In this document: positions 26,290-34,893 of the stretch, piece after piece
Position numbering within the stretch: position 1 is the first letter of the stretch
Layout: each line of letters starts with the position of its first letter
Source of the DNA: an uncultured Flavobacteriales bacterium
Lineage (GTDB): Bacteria; Bacteroidota; Bacteroidia; Flavobacteriales; Crocinitomicaceae
Length of the DNA stretch: 64,000 bases
Direction of reading: 5' to 3'
NCBI GenBank assembly: GCA_946479285.1
Contig: CAMLFH010000018.1
Coordinates: 17,503 to 81,502 of the forward strand
Notes under the pieces: model-generated
Databases searched by the model: none
What the model saw: the letters and a program-made list of their open reading frames with translations, nothing else
What the model was told of the DNA's origin: nothing
Made by a program: the position numbers and the translations under genes

Positions 26290-26838
26290 TTACTTTACGG
26301 ATAAATGCATCGCAATTTCATCGTGGTATCGGCCATTCTGCTTGAAAAAATTGGGAATCCGTCCGTGCTCTTTGAATCCCACTTTACGGTACAGGGCAAG
26401 TCCGGCTTCATTATCGGCATAAACCTGCAGGAAGAGAATTTCTAATTCGGGATTTGTTTTTGCCCAGGAGATTGCAGCCTCCAGGATGGCTGTTCCCAAA
26501 CCGCAGGACTGCCATTCTTTGTGCATTCCCATTCCGAAAACCGCAGTGTGCCTAAGAATTTTCCGCTGATTTCCGTCCACATTGATGTTCCCAACGATTT
26601 TACCATCAAACTCAGCAACAAGGAACAATGCATTGGAACGCTCCACGTAATTGGAAAGCACTTGTTCTTCCTCTTCCGGGGTCGGATTGAATTCTCCTTC
26701 CACCAGGGGAACATATTCTTCATCGTATACAAATCCGTGCACAAATTCAATTACTCGCAGAGCATCAGATACCTCTACGTGGCGCAGGAGGATTTCACGT
26801 CCGTCTTTTAATACAACCTTTCGTGGTGAGAACTTCAT
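26290..26838 (-). CDS. GNAT family N-acetyltransferase
   Basis: A 182-residue GNAT enzyme. Conserved acetyl-CoA loop near residues 107-118 (KEWQSCGLGTAILEAAI), preceded by GKIVGNINVDG and followed by LFLQVYADNEAGLALYRKVGF, the normal order of motifs C-D-A-B. Closest to ribosomal-protein or small-molecule acetyltransferases of the RimI-like type; the substrate is not known. Single gene with a divergent small exported protein at 26913. Confidence 0.85.
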   Translation of the reverse strand: MKFSPRKVVLKDGREILLRHVEVSDALRVIEFVHGFVYDEEYVPLVEGEFNPTPEEEEQVLSNYVERSNALFLVAEFDGKIVGNINVDGNQRKILRHTAVFGMGMHKEWQSCGLGTAILEAAISWAKTNPELEILFLQVYADNEAGLALYRKVGFKEHGRIPNFFKQNGRYHDEIAMHLSVK

Positions 26839-26882
26839 GGTTCGAAATTACGAATTACCAATTATCAATTCCCAAATTGTGA

Positions 26883-26890
26883 TAAATTTG
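26883..26890 (+). promoter_or_regulatory. -7 promoter box TAAATTTG
   Basis: Fits TAnnTTTG, 22 bases before the ATG of the small exported protein at 26913. Confidence 0.45.
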
Positions 26891-26912
26891 TTGAACACTA
26901 AACTCAACTGTT

Positions 26913-27278
26913 ATGAAGGCCAACCTGCTCTTGTTTACGCTTTTTCTCATTCCTGTTTCATTTGCGCAGACTACTGCTGATAAAATCGCGGCTGCTTACT
27001 GTGAATGTGAACAAGAGCTTCCTGTTTTTACATTTGTAAAACTATTTAGGGAAGGTGACCAAAAAGTGATCCGCGAAAACTATGAGAAAATCACCCTGTT
27101 TAGGAATGATTTGAAAACGTGTGCACAAGCGAAACTAACCTCATTAACTCCCGAAGAAAGGGATGCTTCTAAAAAAGAAATCATGGAGGCGCTAAAGAAA
27201 ACCTGTCCGGAAACACATTACTTTCTTGAGCAGTATAAAAAAATGATGTCTGAAAGAATGGCGGAAATGAAAGAGTAA
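26913..27278 (+). CDS. Small exported helical protein
   Basis: A 121-residue product with a signal peptide (MKANLLLFTLFLIPVSFAQ). The mature part is helical and charged, with four Cys (AYCECEQEL, KTCAQAK, KKTCPETH) that may form two disulfides in the periplasm. No family recognised. It is convergent with the membrane protein at 27330. Confidence 0.65.
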   Translation: MKANLLLFTLFLIPVSFAQTTADKIAAAYCECEQELPVFTFVKLFREGDQKVIRENYEKITLFRNDLKTCAQAKLTSLTPEERDASKKEIMEALKKTCPETHYFLEQYKKMMSERMAEMKE

Positions 27279-27329
27279 TTCCAATTACCAGAACAAAAAA
27301 ATACAGATGTATAAAGTGTGCACCTACAG

Positions 27330-28046
27330 CTATTTTTCACTTTTTACCTGATACGCATTTTTAATCAGGTATTCTCCAAGGAAGTAAGCGCCAAAAGCCG
27401 TGGAAACATGCCAGAGCCAATGTGTTCCCCAGGGCATGAAGCTCATTTCGATCTTTTCATCCAGGAAGCGGAACAGCAAAGCGAGGCAGAAGAACCCAAT
27501 TGCTGTGAATAAGCGGGCTGAATTTTGGAATTTGGTTTGTCGCAGGAACAGGTAGCAAGGAAGCAGAAGCATCCATCCACGGAAGAAGTAGCCTGCAGAA
27601 ATGCGGTCCTGACCTTCTAAAAAGATGCCGGAAATGAGTGTTAATCCAAAGAAGATGAGTAAAATCCAAACAAGCTGGATCTGCTTAGGAAGGACTTTCA
27701 GCCACATCCAAATGCTTATTCCTATTACCAGGATGACGATGGGAACAGCATCCATGAAAAGCAAAAAAGGGGAGGAACGAAAGGCATGGAAAAAAGTACT
27801 TCCCAATCCGCCAATTATCAATAACGGACAACAAAACCAAACGATAAAGGCATAGTTAGCATGCTTTCCGCGCAGCTGCCATAGAAAAATAAATACTGGA
27901 ATTAAAAATGTCAAAGAAGACCAGGCGTTCCAGGGCTCAACAATAAACAAGCTTAAATCAGTCGTTTCACGATAAACAGGACCAAAATCCGGAATAGAGT
28001 CTGCTACTACTACTGCTGATGCTGAAAAAGAATCCACCGTTTGCAT
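27330..28046 (-). CDS. CREST superfamily (alkaline ceramidase-like) membrane protein
   Basis: A 238-residue polytopic protein with seven hydrophobic helices. Motifs characteristic of the CREST group (alkaline ceramidases, PAQR receptors, Per1) are present: EPWNAWSSLTFLIP near residues 34-47, GLGSTFFHAF with Ser and His, MDAVPIVI with Asp, and a C-terminal GTHWLWHVSTA with two His. These supply the Ser, Asp and three His zinc site of a membrane amidase. An activity on ceramide or a related sphingolipid is inferred; Bacteroidota do make sphingolipids. No sphingolipid gene is adjacent. The start at 28046 is the first ATG. Confidence 0.75.
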   Translation of the reverse strand: MQTVDSFSASAVVVADSIPDFGPVYRETTDLSLFIVEPWNAWSSLTFLIPVFIFLWQLRGKHANYAFIVWFCCPLLIIGGLGSTFFHAFRSSPFLLFMDAVPIVILVIGISIWMWLKVLPKQIQLVWILLIFFGLTLISGIFLEGQDRISAGYFFRGWMLLLPCYLFLRQTKFQNSARLFTAIGFFCLALLFRFLDEKIEMSFMPWGTHWLWHVSTAFGAYFLGEYLIKNAYQVKSEK

Positions 28047-28080
28047 GATGCTGAGGCTTTAGCAAAGGCTTAAGCGGAAA

Positions 28081-28458
28081 TCAGAAGGTAAGATCCAGCT
28101 TGGTAGAAGAACAGGATTCTTTTTGGCTCATTTGAAAAGTTCCTTCAAAAATCAAGCTGTCACCTTCGTCGAGAATTTTATAACCGTGGGTTTTATTCTC
28201 TCTTTTGAACATTTTATCCGTGTAAACAAAATTACCTGTTCCACAACCCGGATCTGCCGAATAATGGTCGTAAGCATCAATTGTAGCTACTTCAGCGCCA
28301 TCCACAAACAGCGTCAATTCATCCACACCGTAAGCCAATAAATCGTCTGAAGTTTCTGTGTTATACCAAAAAGAATGAGTACCTGTAAACTTTTCTTTCG
28401 TACATCCAAGTACCGATAGCATACAAACAGAAATAGATGCGAAAATTAGTTTTTTCAT
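28081..28458 (-). CDS. Small lipoprotein of unknown function
   Basis: Starting at the ATG 28458-28456 gives a 125-residue lipoprotein (MKKLIFASISVCMLSVLGC, lipobox VLGC). An upstream ATG at 28551 would add 31 residues that do not look like a signal. The mature chain is beta-rich with a Cys pair (DPGCGTGN and KESCSSTK). No family recognised. It follows the CREST-type gene in the upstream direction with 34 bases between them and may be cotranscribed. Confidence 0.7.
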   Translation of the reverse strand: MKKLIFASISVCMLSVLGCTKEKFTGTHSFWYNTETSDDLLAYGVDELTLFVDGAEVATIDAYDHYSADPGCGTGNFVYTDKMFKRENKTHGYKILDEGDSLIFEGTFQMSQKESCSSTKLDLTF

Positions 28459-28607
28459 GTTTTTGAAAGTTTTGTACAAATTAAGCAAAAAGTTCTCAAA
28501 ACGAATCAATTTTGTAGTTGGAATGAAGAATTTAGCCTTTGAAACGAACAAAGCAAGCCTCCCACAGATCAGGCGGATTGCGCAGATTTTTAGGTGTCGA
28601 ATACACG

Positions 28608-28624
28608 CTTCGACTTGGTCGAAG
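28608..28624. repeat. Hairpin repeat related to the TTCGAC family
   Basis: cttcgac-ttg-gtcgaag is a perfect 7-bp stem with a 3-base loop. It follows the ccacagatcagg fragment similar to the element at 3485-3650. Confidence 0.45.
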
Positions 28625-28702
28625 ATTTTCCTTACTCAATCTATCTGTAGTTTAATCATTCGTTGAAAAATTTTACATTAGCAGAACTAAACGAAACTCA
28701 AC

Positions 28703-29128
28703 ATGCTTTCAGGCAGCCGAATAATCCTACTTTTTGCATTTCTGGTATTTCTAAGTGCTTGCGGCGATACGAATGATGAACCAATCATTTCGCGTTTCTA
28801 TAATTCGGATCCTGATTCGAGTTTCAATTTCAGCATGAATGTTTATGATGATTCTTTGAGTCTCGACATTCCGAATACGCTGATGGGTTACGACAGTGTT
28901 TTACTCTATTTTCCAGCTTCCAAAACGGAGATTCGCGGGTCGGGGGAAATGGGAGAATACTTTAATAAATACCAATTCAAACCTAAACGAATTGACCAGC
29001 TTTTCAAGCTGAATGATTCTATCCAGGTAATCTTCAAAAAGAAGAATAGGGTGATTTTCCGACCAACCCTCTATAAATTCAGTGATACAATTGTACCCGG
29101 AGGCGGAGGAATGATTAAACTTTGCTAG
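28703..29128 (+). CDS. Lipoprotein of unknown function
   Basis: A 141-residue lipoprotein: signal SGSRIILLFAFLVFLSAC with lipobox LSAC, then CGDTNDEPIISRFYNSD. The mature part is beta-rich and ends in a Gly-rich GGGGMIKLC. No family recognised. The following membrane gene starts 18 bases downstream. Confidence 0.65.
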   Translation: MLSGSRIILLFAFLVFLSACGDTNDEPIISRFYNSDPDSSFNFSMNVYDDSLSLDIPNTLMGYDSVLLYFPASKTEIRGSGEMGEYFNKYQFKPKRIDQLFKLNDSIQVIFKKKNRVIFRPTLYKFSDTIVPGGGGMIKLC

Positions 29129-29146
29129 TGACTGCATTATTAACTA

Positions 29147-29626
29147 ATGAAGAAAGACAATTCTAAAATACTGACACTTATCTGCTTTGGAATCATTGTT
29201 CTTTCTATGTTCCTTCCGTTTTTTGAAGGTCCTAAGAAGGGATCGATTCCGGAAAACAGCTTTATAGTTGCAGAAGTCTACTATTCCCGTGATTTCGGGC
29301 TCAGAATGTGGGTTTTTAACGGCTTTGGCTCTTTGTTTGCCATAGTAAACCTGGTCCTGGCTTTTGTTTTTGTTTTATCGCGGTTCTTTTTTCCTAAATC
29401 ATTGCTCACAGCTATTCTTACGACTTGTGTTTTTGTCATTTCATTGGTATTACTCATGATCAGTACTTCCGGAAATGTCCAGACATCCCCGCTTCCTGAT
29501 GAAATGCTGTACGGCTTTTACCTCCTGCTGATGTCCCAGGTTGTTTTGATCGCACAATGCTTTACCAAAGCTGTTACGGAACCGCCTAAAGACCGGACTC
29601 ACAATCCGGATTTACTTGATTTATAA
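29147..29626 (+). CDS. Small integral membrane protein
   Basis: A 159-residue protein with about four hydrophobic helices: LTLICFGIIVLSMFLPFF, FGSLFAIVNLVLAFVFVLS, LLTAILTTCVFVISLVLLM and LMSQVVLIAQC. The C-terminus is charged and cytoplasmic by the positive-inside rule. Function unknown. It is 18 bases after the lipoprotein stop and possibly cotranscribed with it. Confidence 0.6.
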   Translation: MKKDNSKILTLICFGIIVLSMFLPFFEGPKKGSIPENSFIVAEVYYSRDFGLRMWVFNGFGSLFAIVNLVLAFVFVLSRFFFPKSLLTAILTTCVFVISLVLLMISTSGNVQTSPLPDEMLYGFYLLLMSQVVLIAQCFTKAVTEPPKDRTHNPDLLDL

Positions 29627-29719
29627 CGGAATATCAAGTGTCGAACAGTTCAAAAGTTCAAAAGTTGAAAAGATCTTTTTATTTCTAATTTTTCACTTTT
29701 TACCTTCCCCCGAAAGTGC

Positions 29720-29727
29720 TATTTTTG
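29720..29727 (+). promoter_or_regulatory. -7 promoter box TATTTTTG of the hybrid kinase gene
   Basis: This fits TAnnTTTG. Because it overlaps the reading frame upstream of the kinase, translation must start downstream of about 29733; TTG at 29752 is the next plausible start. Confidence 0.45.
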
Positions 29728-29751
29728 TTAGAAACACTTTTACAACGACAT

Positions 29752-32154
29752 TTGAACAGCTATATCAAAGATATCAACAGACTCAAGGCTCTATTGGCTT
29801 ACTCGGTGATTGATACTCCTGCGGAAGAATATTACGATACTCTGAACAACCTGGTTAATACGATTTGCAATACACCCATTTCACTTATCACATTTATTGA
29901 TGATAAGCGTCAGTGGTACAAATCAAAGATCGGGATTGATATGAACGAAATACCCATCGAAGAAACCATCTGCCAGTATTCTTTAAAGGAAGAGGATATC
30001 ATGGAAATCAGTGATACACTTGAAGATCACCGATTGGTGAACAACGCATCCGTCCAGGCTGAAAACGGCATTCGTTTTTACGCGAGTATCCCGCTTCGTT
30101 CGGAAACCGGTTATACCATTGGTTCGGTGTGTGCCGCCGATTTCAAACCACAGCAGCTGAGCGAAGTTCAGAAACAGACGCTTCGGGATGTGGCAAAAAT
30201 GGTCATGATTCACCTGGAAGCCAAAAAGCGCAACGAGGAAATGGAAAGTGAGCTGAAAGATATGCTGACCGAAAAGATTAAAATTTCCGAAAAGCAGATC
30301 CAGGTCCAGGAGAAAGTTTACAACAACTTATTCGAGGCGATTTCACAATCGAACGCCATTATTGAGTTTTCCATAGATGGAACGATCTTAAATCTCAATG
30401 AACGTTTTGCTGAAATGATGGGGTATTCCGTGGAAGAACTGATTGGTCAGAAACACACCATTTTACTCACAGAATCTTTAGCTGAAGGAAACGAATTTGT
30501 TTGGGAAAAAATTGCAGCCGGCGAACCTTATGCCGGAAAGTTCAAAAGAAAAACAAAAGACGGTAAAGTGATCTGGCTTCAGGCTTCTTACAGTCCGGTG
30601 ATTGATCTAAGCGGCGAAGTGACCAAGATTACCAATATCTCTATTGACGTGACAAACGATATCCTGGCTCTTAATTCGCTCGAAGAACTGAGCAGCCAGA
30701 AAGACCGTTTCATTGCGAATATCAGCCACGAACTGCGTTCACCGATCCATGCCATTTTAGGCTTTACGGATATCCTGATCGAAGAAGAAACAAATGGTCA
30801 GAAGCAAAAACAGCTGAAATCCGTGAAAACGGCCGGAGATACTTTACTTTACCTGGTAAACGGGATTTTGGACTTGAGTAAGATCGAAGCAGGCTTGTTC
30901 CAGTTTGATCTGTGCGATTTCAATCTCCGTGCAACCATTGAAAATGTGTTTTCGATCCTGAACGGAAAAGCAAAACAGAAGAATCTTTTGTTTAACTACG
31001 ACATTGCCGGTACTATTCCTGCTGTAATTCACGGTGATCCGCATCGTTTGGAGCAGATACTGATCAATCTGCTGGACAATGCCTTGAAATTCACCTCGGA
31101 AGGAGCAGTTAAACTAGTCGTTTCTGCAGAACAAAAAGATTCTCATACGGCTGAACTTACTTTTACTGTTTCAGATACCGGGATTGGAATTCCGGCTGAA
31201 AAACTGGATAGCGTTTTTGGTCGTTTTGCACAGGCCGAAGAAAATACTACCCGAAAATACGGCGGGACCGGTTTGGGATTGAACATCTGTAAATTACTCG
31301 TTGAAAAACAGGGCGGGACCATCGGTATCAGCAGTAAATTCGGAGAAGGTACTCAATTCACTTTCAAACTGGTTTATACGGTTCCCGAAAAGCAGGCAGC
31401 TTCGGAAACAATCACTTCTGTAACCGATTACAGCTCTTTGAGTGGAAAAGTGCTCCTTTGTGAAGACAATGAAGCGAATCGCATTCTTGCACAACATTTA
31501 TTTGATTCTACCAATATCCAACTGGACATTGCAGAAAACGGCCGGGCAGGAGTGGAGATGTTCCAGCTGAAACAATATGATATCGTTTTGATGGATATTC
31601 AAATGCCGGAAATGGATGGCTACCAGGCCACGGAATACATTCGCAATGAGCTGAAATCCAACACACCTATCGTTGCATTAACGGCGCACTCAATTACCAA
31701 AGAGAAGGAGAAATGTCTTGCAATGGGAATGAACGATTATCTTTCAAAACCCTTTAAGAAAAGTGAATTGTTTGACCTGATTACTCCCTGGCTAAAAACA
31801 GGGACAAAAAAGGAAGATCAGACAAAAGTAGCATTTTCACTCGAAATAATTCGGGAAGCTTCCTTAGGAAACAGCACTTTTGAAAACCAAATGCTGAACC
31901 TTTTCCTGGATCAGTCGGTGGAATCGCTGGATAAAATGAAGCTTTTTTACAGGGAGCAGGATTTGAATTCGCTCTCCAAACAGGCGCATCAACTGAAGTC
32001 TTCCTTCGGAATGTTCTTAATGGACCTGTCTTTGTTGGATCTAATCGAAAAAGGGATTAACCAGGCTGAATTGGATCAGCAAATACAGGCATTGGAAACT
32101 CAAATCAAATCGGCACATCACCACATTCACTCATTAATAAATAGACCCGCATGA
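29752..32154 (+). CDS. Hybrid histidine kinase (GAF-PAS-HisKA-HATPase-REC-Hpt)
   Basis: An 800-residue, apparently soluble kinase if begun at TTG 29752 (MNSYIKDINRLKALLAYSVIDTP); a GTG at 29716 is excluded by the overlapping promoter box. Order of parts: GAF (about 10-160), coiled linker, PAS (about 185-310), HisKA with phospho-His H325 in ISHELRSP, ATPase N box LINLLDNALKF, G boxes DTGIGIP and GGTGLGL, receiver with D615 in LMDIQMPEMDG and K666, and a C-terminal Hpt domain with H746 in QAHQLKSSFG. The signal is presumably intracellular, since no transmembrane helices are seen. The final phosphate acceptor is probably the receiver at 32151, encoded with a 4-base overlap. Confidence 0.9.
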   Translation: MNSYIKDINRLKALLAYSVIDTPAEEYYDTLNNLVNTICNTPISLITFIDDKRQWYKSKIGIDMNEIPIEETICQYSLKEEDIMEISDTLEDHRLVNNASVQAENGIRFYASIPLRSETGYTIGSVCAADFKPQQLSEVQKQTLRDVAKMVMIHLEAKKRNEEMESELKDMLTEKIKISEKQIQVQEKVYNNLFEAISQSNAIIEFSIDGTILNLNERFAEMMGYSVEELIGQKHTILLTESLAEGNEFVWEKIAAGEPYAGKFKRKTKDGKVIWLQASYSPVIDLSGEVTKITNISIDVTNDILALNSLEELSSQKDRFIANISHELRSPIHAILGFTDILIEEETNGQKQKQLKSVKTAGDTLLYLVNGILDLSKIEAGLFQFDLCDFNLRATIENVFSILNGKAKQKNLLFNYDIAGTIPAVIHGDPHRLEQILINLLDNALKFTSEGAVKLVVSAEQKDSHTAELTFTVSDTGIGIPAEKLDSVFGRFAQAEENTTRKYGGTGLGLNICKLLVEKQGGTIGISSKFGEGTQFTFKLVYTVPEKQAASETITSVTDYSSLSGKVLLCEDNEANRILAQHLFDSTNIQLDIAENGRAGVEMFQLKQYDIVLMDIQMPEMDGYQATEYIRNELKSNTPIVALTAHSITKEKEKCLAMGMNDYLSKPFKKSELFDLITPWLKTGTKKEDQTKVAFSLEIIREASLGNSTFENQMLNLFLDQSVESLDKMKLFYREQDLNSLSKQAHQLKSSFGMFLMDLSLLDLIEKGINQAELDQQIQALETQIKSAHHHIHSLINRPA

Positions 32155-32513
32155 ATATCCTTTTTATTGAAGATGAAGACATCCTGAGAAAATCCCTGTC
32201 ATTTTTCCTGCGTTCTCAAGGACATGAAGTGGTAGAATTCGACAACGGGGCGGATGCAATTATGTACATTCATCAACACCACGAAAGCATTCATTTGATC
32301 ATTACAGATCTGAATCTTCCTTCAGCGGGCGGGAAACAGGTCTTGCATTCGAGCAATCCGTATAAGAACATTAAGAAAATTGTACTGACATCTTATTCCA
32401 TGGAAGATAACGAACTGGCAGTTTTTGACCTAGGCGGAGACGATTTCATTGCAAAACCCTTTAGTCCGCAGGTATTACTTAAGCGAATCGAAAAATTATT
32501 TCCCGATTCATAG
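32151..32513 (+). CDS. Stand-alone response regulator receiver
   Basis: A 120-residue single-domain receiver. Acidic pocket near residues 7-9 (FIEDEDILRK), phospho-acceptor D53 in ITDLNLPSAGGK, switch Ser/Thr in VLTSYSMED, and Lys102 in IAKPFSP. It has no output domain. The start overlaps the kinase stop (ATGA), so the pair is translationally coupled. It most likely takes phosphate from the kinase Hpt domain and works through a partner protein. Confidence 0.9.
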   Translation: MNILFIEDEDILRKSLSFFLRSQGHEVVEFDNGADAIMYIHQHHESIHLIITDLNLPSAGGKQVLHSSNPYKNIKKIVLTSYSMEDNELAVFDLGGDDFIAKPFSPQVLLKRIEKLFPDS

Positions 32514-32564
32514 CGTGTTTTTTCAAATCAAAACCTTAAATTAAATCTACTATTTACATATTAA

Positions 32565-33383
32565 ATGAATCGCATGCAGCTTTTGCAAATCGCTTCCGGC
32601 AATGGAATACTTTGGCTTTTAGCTATCATTCTTTCACTGATCCTGATCGGGATTTCCGGTACCATCTTTATTCGCAGACGTGTTCGTTCACAAATCGCAG
32701 AAAAAGAGCTCATTTATCAAAAGGTGGTGGAAGATTTATTGTTTCGACTAATATTTGGCAAACTAACCATGGAAGAAAGTCTGAAGGAATTCCGCAAGAT
32801 GAAGCAAGGCAATCTATTAAGCAAGGTAACCACGCTTTCCATTATTTCATTGCACGAGAATTATTCAGGGAAACAGCGGGAAATCCTGGAAGATTTTTTT
32901 GTTCTGTCAGATCTTACCGCATACTCTTTCAAAAGGATCCGGTCACGGAAATCACGGGATATCATTTCAGGAATCCGTTATTTATCAGGTATGAATGTTC
33001 GTGAAGCCTTTGAATTCATGAAACTGGAATTGGAACATCCGAACGAGGAAGTCAAAAAAGAAGCTTTCATTGGCTTAATTGCGCTGCAAGGGATGGAGGG
33101 TCTTGAATTTTTTAAACTTCCCTCTTTCACTGTTGATGATCTGACGAAAGAGCGGATCCTGAACCAGTTGAAAAACAAAAGATTTACGTCTTTTGCCGGA
33201 GTGCATCAATTGCTTTATTCCGAAAATGAAAGTTTGGTTCTCCTGGGTGCACATATCACTCAGAACTTTCAGCTTCATGGGTATTATGAATTTATACAAC
33301 AATTCTCCAGGACGCTGCAACCCAAATACCAGGAAGAATTTGAAGCAATCAGGCAACAAATCAATCAATCGATGCATTCCTGA
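32565..33383 (+). CDS. Membrane-anchored HEAT-like repeat protein
   Basis: A 272-residue protein with one N-terminal helix (ILWLLAIILSLILIGISGTIFI, about residues 14-35) followed by cytoplasmic helices in pairs that read as HEAT-like repeats (GMNVREAFEFMKLELEHPN, then EEVKKEAFIGLIALQGMEG). There are no enzymatic motifs. It lies 51 bases after the receiver gene on the same strand and could be an effector partner of it; this is inference from position. Confidence 0.6.
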   Translation: MNRMQLLQIASGNGILWLLAIILSLILIGISGTIFIRRRVRSQIAEKELIYQKVVEDLLFRLIFGKLTMEESLKEFRKMKQGNLLSKVTTLSIISLHENYSGKQREILEDFFVLSDLTAYSFKRIRSRKSRDIISGIRYLSGMNVREAFEFMKLELEHPNEEVKKEAFIGLIALQGMEGLEFFKLPSFTVDDLTKERILNQLKNKRFTSFAGVHQLLYSENESLVLLGAHITQNFQLHGYYEFIQQFSRTLQPKYQEEFEAIRQQINQSMHS

Positions 33384-33445
33384 ACAAATAAGTCCATTTT
33401 CTGTAAGGCTTTTTGAGGCATTTTGTACTATTTTCACGAGCAATT

Positions 33446-34075
33446 ATGGTATTTGAGAAAGAATTCAAGGAAGCAATTGTCAATTTGTCCATCAAAGAAA
33501 AGGATAAGCTTTTGCTGCGTTTGTTAAAACGGGATATTCCGCTTGCGAATCAGCTGTATTTTGAATTGGTGAGTACGCAAACCATCGAAGATCGCCGTAC
33601 AGAACTGGAAGAAATTGTTCGGGAACGTGCCGCGAATATCGGCAAACGCAGTAAATCCATCCAACATTTGCAGTTGCAGATGCGTTCTTTGAGCGGTTAT
33701 ATTACGGAACAGGTAAAGATTACTAAAGACAAATTGGGCGAGATCAGCCTGAATTTATTGATGCTTAATGAAATTCTGAAAGCAACAGACCCTAAATCTT
33801 CTTTTTTCCAGCGAGGCAAATTCCAGAAATTCGGAGTGTATGTGATTGCGCGGGCTTTTAAATTGTTGGTATTGATCAATGCCATGCATGAAGATTATCA
33901 AACTGATTTCAGGGAAGATTTGGAGACTCTTGGAGAATTGATGGCCCAAAATGATTTACTGAGAAGAACTGCCGGTCAGCATGGTTTGGAGCTGGATTGG
34001 TTGGTATCCGGGGAAATACCGGAGAATATCAGGGAGCGGCAGGATGCGCTAAGGAAAAAAGGATTTCTGAAATAG
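33446..34075 (+). CDS. Conserved-looking cytoplasmic protein of unknown function
   Basis: ATG at 33446 gives a 209-residue product (MVFEKEFKEAIVNLSIKEKDKLLLRLLKRD); an upstream start only adds an out-of-character hydrophobic piece. The chain is mostly helical and charged, with no signal peptide or membrane helix, and with a coiled region around residues 60-100 (ERAANIGKRSKSIQHLQLQM). A repeated Leu spacing suggests a helical bundle. The family is not recognised. It follows the HEAT-like gene by about 60 bases and may belong to the same transcript. Confidence 0.65.
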   Translation: MVFEKEFKEAIVNLSIKEKDKLLLRLLKRDIPLANQLYFELVSTQTIEDRRTELEEIVRERAANIGKRSKSIQHLQLQMRSLSGYITEQVKITKDKLGEISLNLLMLNEILKATDPKSSFFQRGKFQKFGVYVIARAFKLLVLINAMHEDYQTDFREDLETLGELMAQNDLLRRTAGQHGLELDWLVSGEIPENIRERQDALRKKGFLK

Positions 34076-34117
34076 ATTGGCTCCCGCAGATCTTTGATAA
34101 TAAATAGCGAATAATCT

Positions 34118-34125
34118 TAGTTTTG
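34118..34125 (+). promoter_or_regulatory. -7 promoter box TAGTTTTG
   Basis: Fits TAnnTTTG, 17 bases before the ATG at 34143. Confidence 0.45.
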
Positions 34126-34142
34126 CCTATCAACCTGGTTTT

Positions 34143-34793
34143 ATGTCGTTTGAAACAACTTTTAAGAAAAATGCCTTTAGTTCTGCCCATTTTTACATCG
34201 ATGAGCAAAAGATTTCTATTGATAACCAGGATATTCCGCTTCAAAACATCAGTGGTTTTGCTTATTATGTGGATCAATCCGAGCGTTTACATCTAAAAAC
34301 AGGAAAAACATTTCTTGTTTACATTTATGAAACCGGAGTTAAAAAACCACATAAAATAGGGGGAATGTATGCTTTTGACGGGGGAAGCGGAAACAATCAC
34401 TTTTCAGATATTTTCAGCTCTCTCTGGAAGTATATCGGTGATAATCAAATAAAGGAACTCCATCAAAAACTGGTCAATGGGGAAGAGGTGTTTCTCAACG
34501 AATACCTGCTTGTTACACAAAAAGGAGCCCACACTTCCATTCCGGGATTGTTTTCTATGAAAAAATTGAAGCATTTCACAAATTGGAAAGATATTCAAAC
34601 AGTTCTTCCCGGTGAGACAACCACCCATGCAGGAGATTTGATTGATTATTTTAAAGTCATTAACGCTGCAACTAACAAAACAGTAGGGAAGTACCACATT
34701 GGCTGGAACAATGTTCGATTATTTGATATGTATGTGAACTGGCTGGATGAAAACACGGATAGATTTATGGCGTTATCGCCAAATGAGTACTGA
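34143..34793 (+). CDS. Cytoplasmic protein of unknown function
   Basis: A 216-residue protein without signal or membrane helix. The first half alternates beta strands (FSSAHFYIDEQKISIDNQDI, then PLQNISGFAYYVDQS) in a way that recalls a PH-like sandwich, and the second half is helical. A Gly/Ser loop (YAFDGGSGNNHFSD) stands in between. No family recognised. It has its own promoter box. Confidence 0.6.
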   Translation: MSFETTFKKNAFSSAHFYIDEQKISIDNQDIPLQNISGFAYYVDQSERLHLKTGKTFLVYIYETGVKKPHKIGGMYAFDGGSGNNHFSDIFSSLWKYIGDNQIKELHQKLVNGEEVFLNEYLLVTQKGAHTSIPGLFSMKKLKHFTNWKDIQTVLPGETTTHAGDLIDYFKVINAATNKTVGKYHIGWNNVRLFDMYVNWLDENTDRFMALSPNEY

Positions 34794-34810
34794 CAACAAG
34801 CCTTTCACAT

Positions 34811-34890
34811 TTGTTAACAACTAAAATTTAATTGCTGCTGTAACATATCAGCGGTGAGTTGGTCTTACGACAAACCAATACAAATTTTAG
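34811..34890 (+). promoter_or_regulatory. Structured 5' region of the TonB-C-like gene
   Basis: Several inverted repeats are nested here: ttgttaacaa (34811-34820), ctaaaattt (from 34821) with aaattttag (to 34890), gctg...cagc near 34834-34852, and ttggt...accaa near 34859-34878. They could fold into a multi-stem leader ending just before the ATG at 34894. Whether it is a riboswitch-like leader or an operator set is not known. Confidence 0.3.
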
Positions 34891-34893
34891 ATT

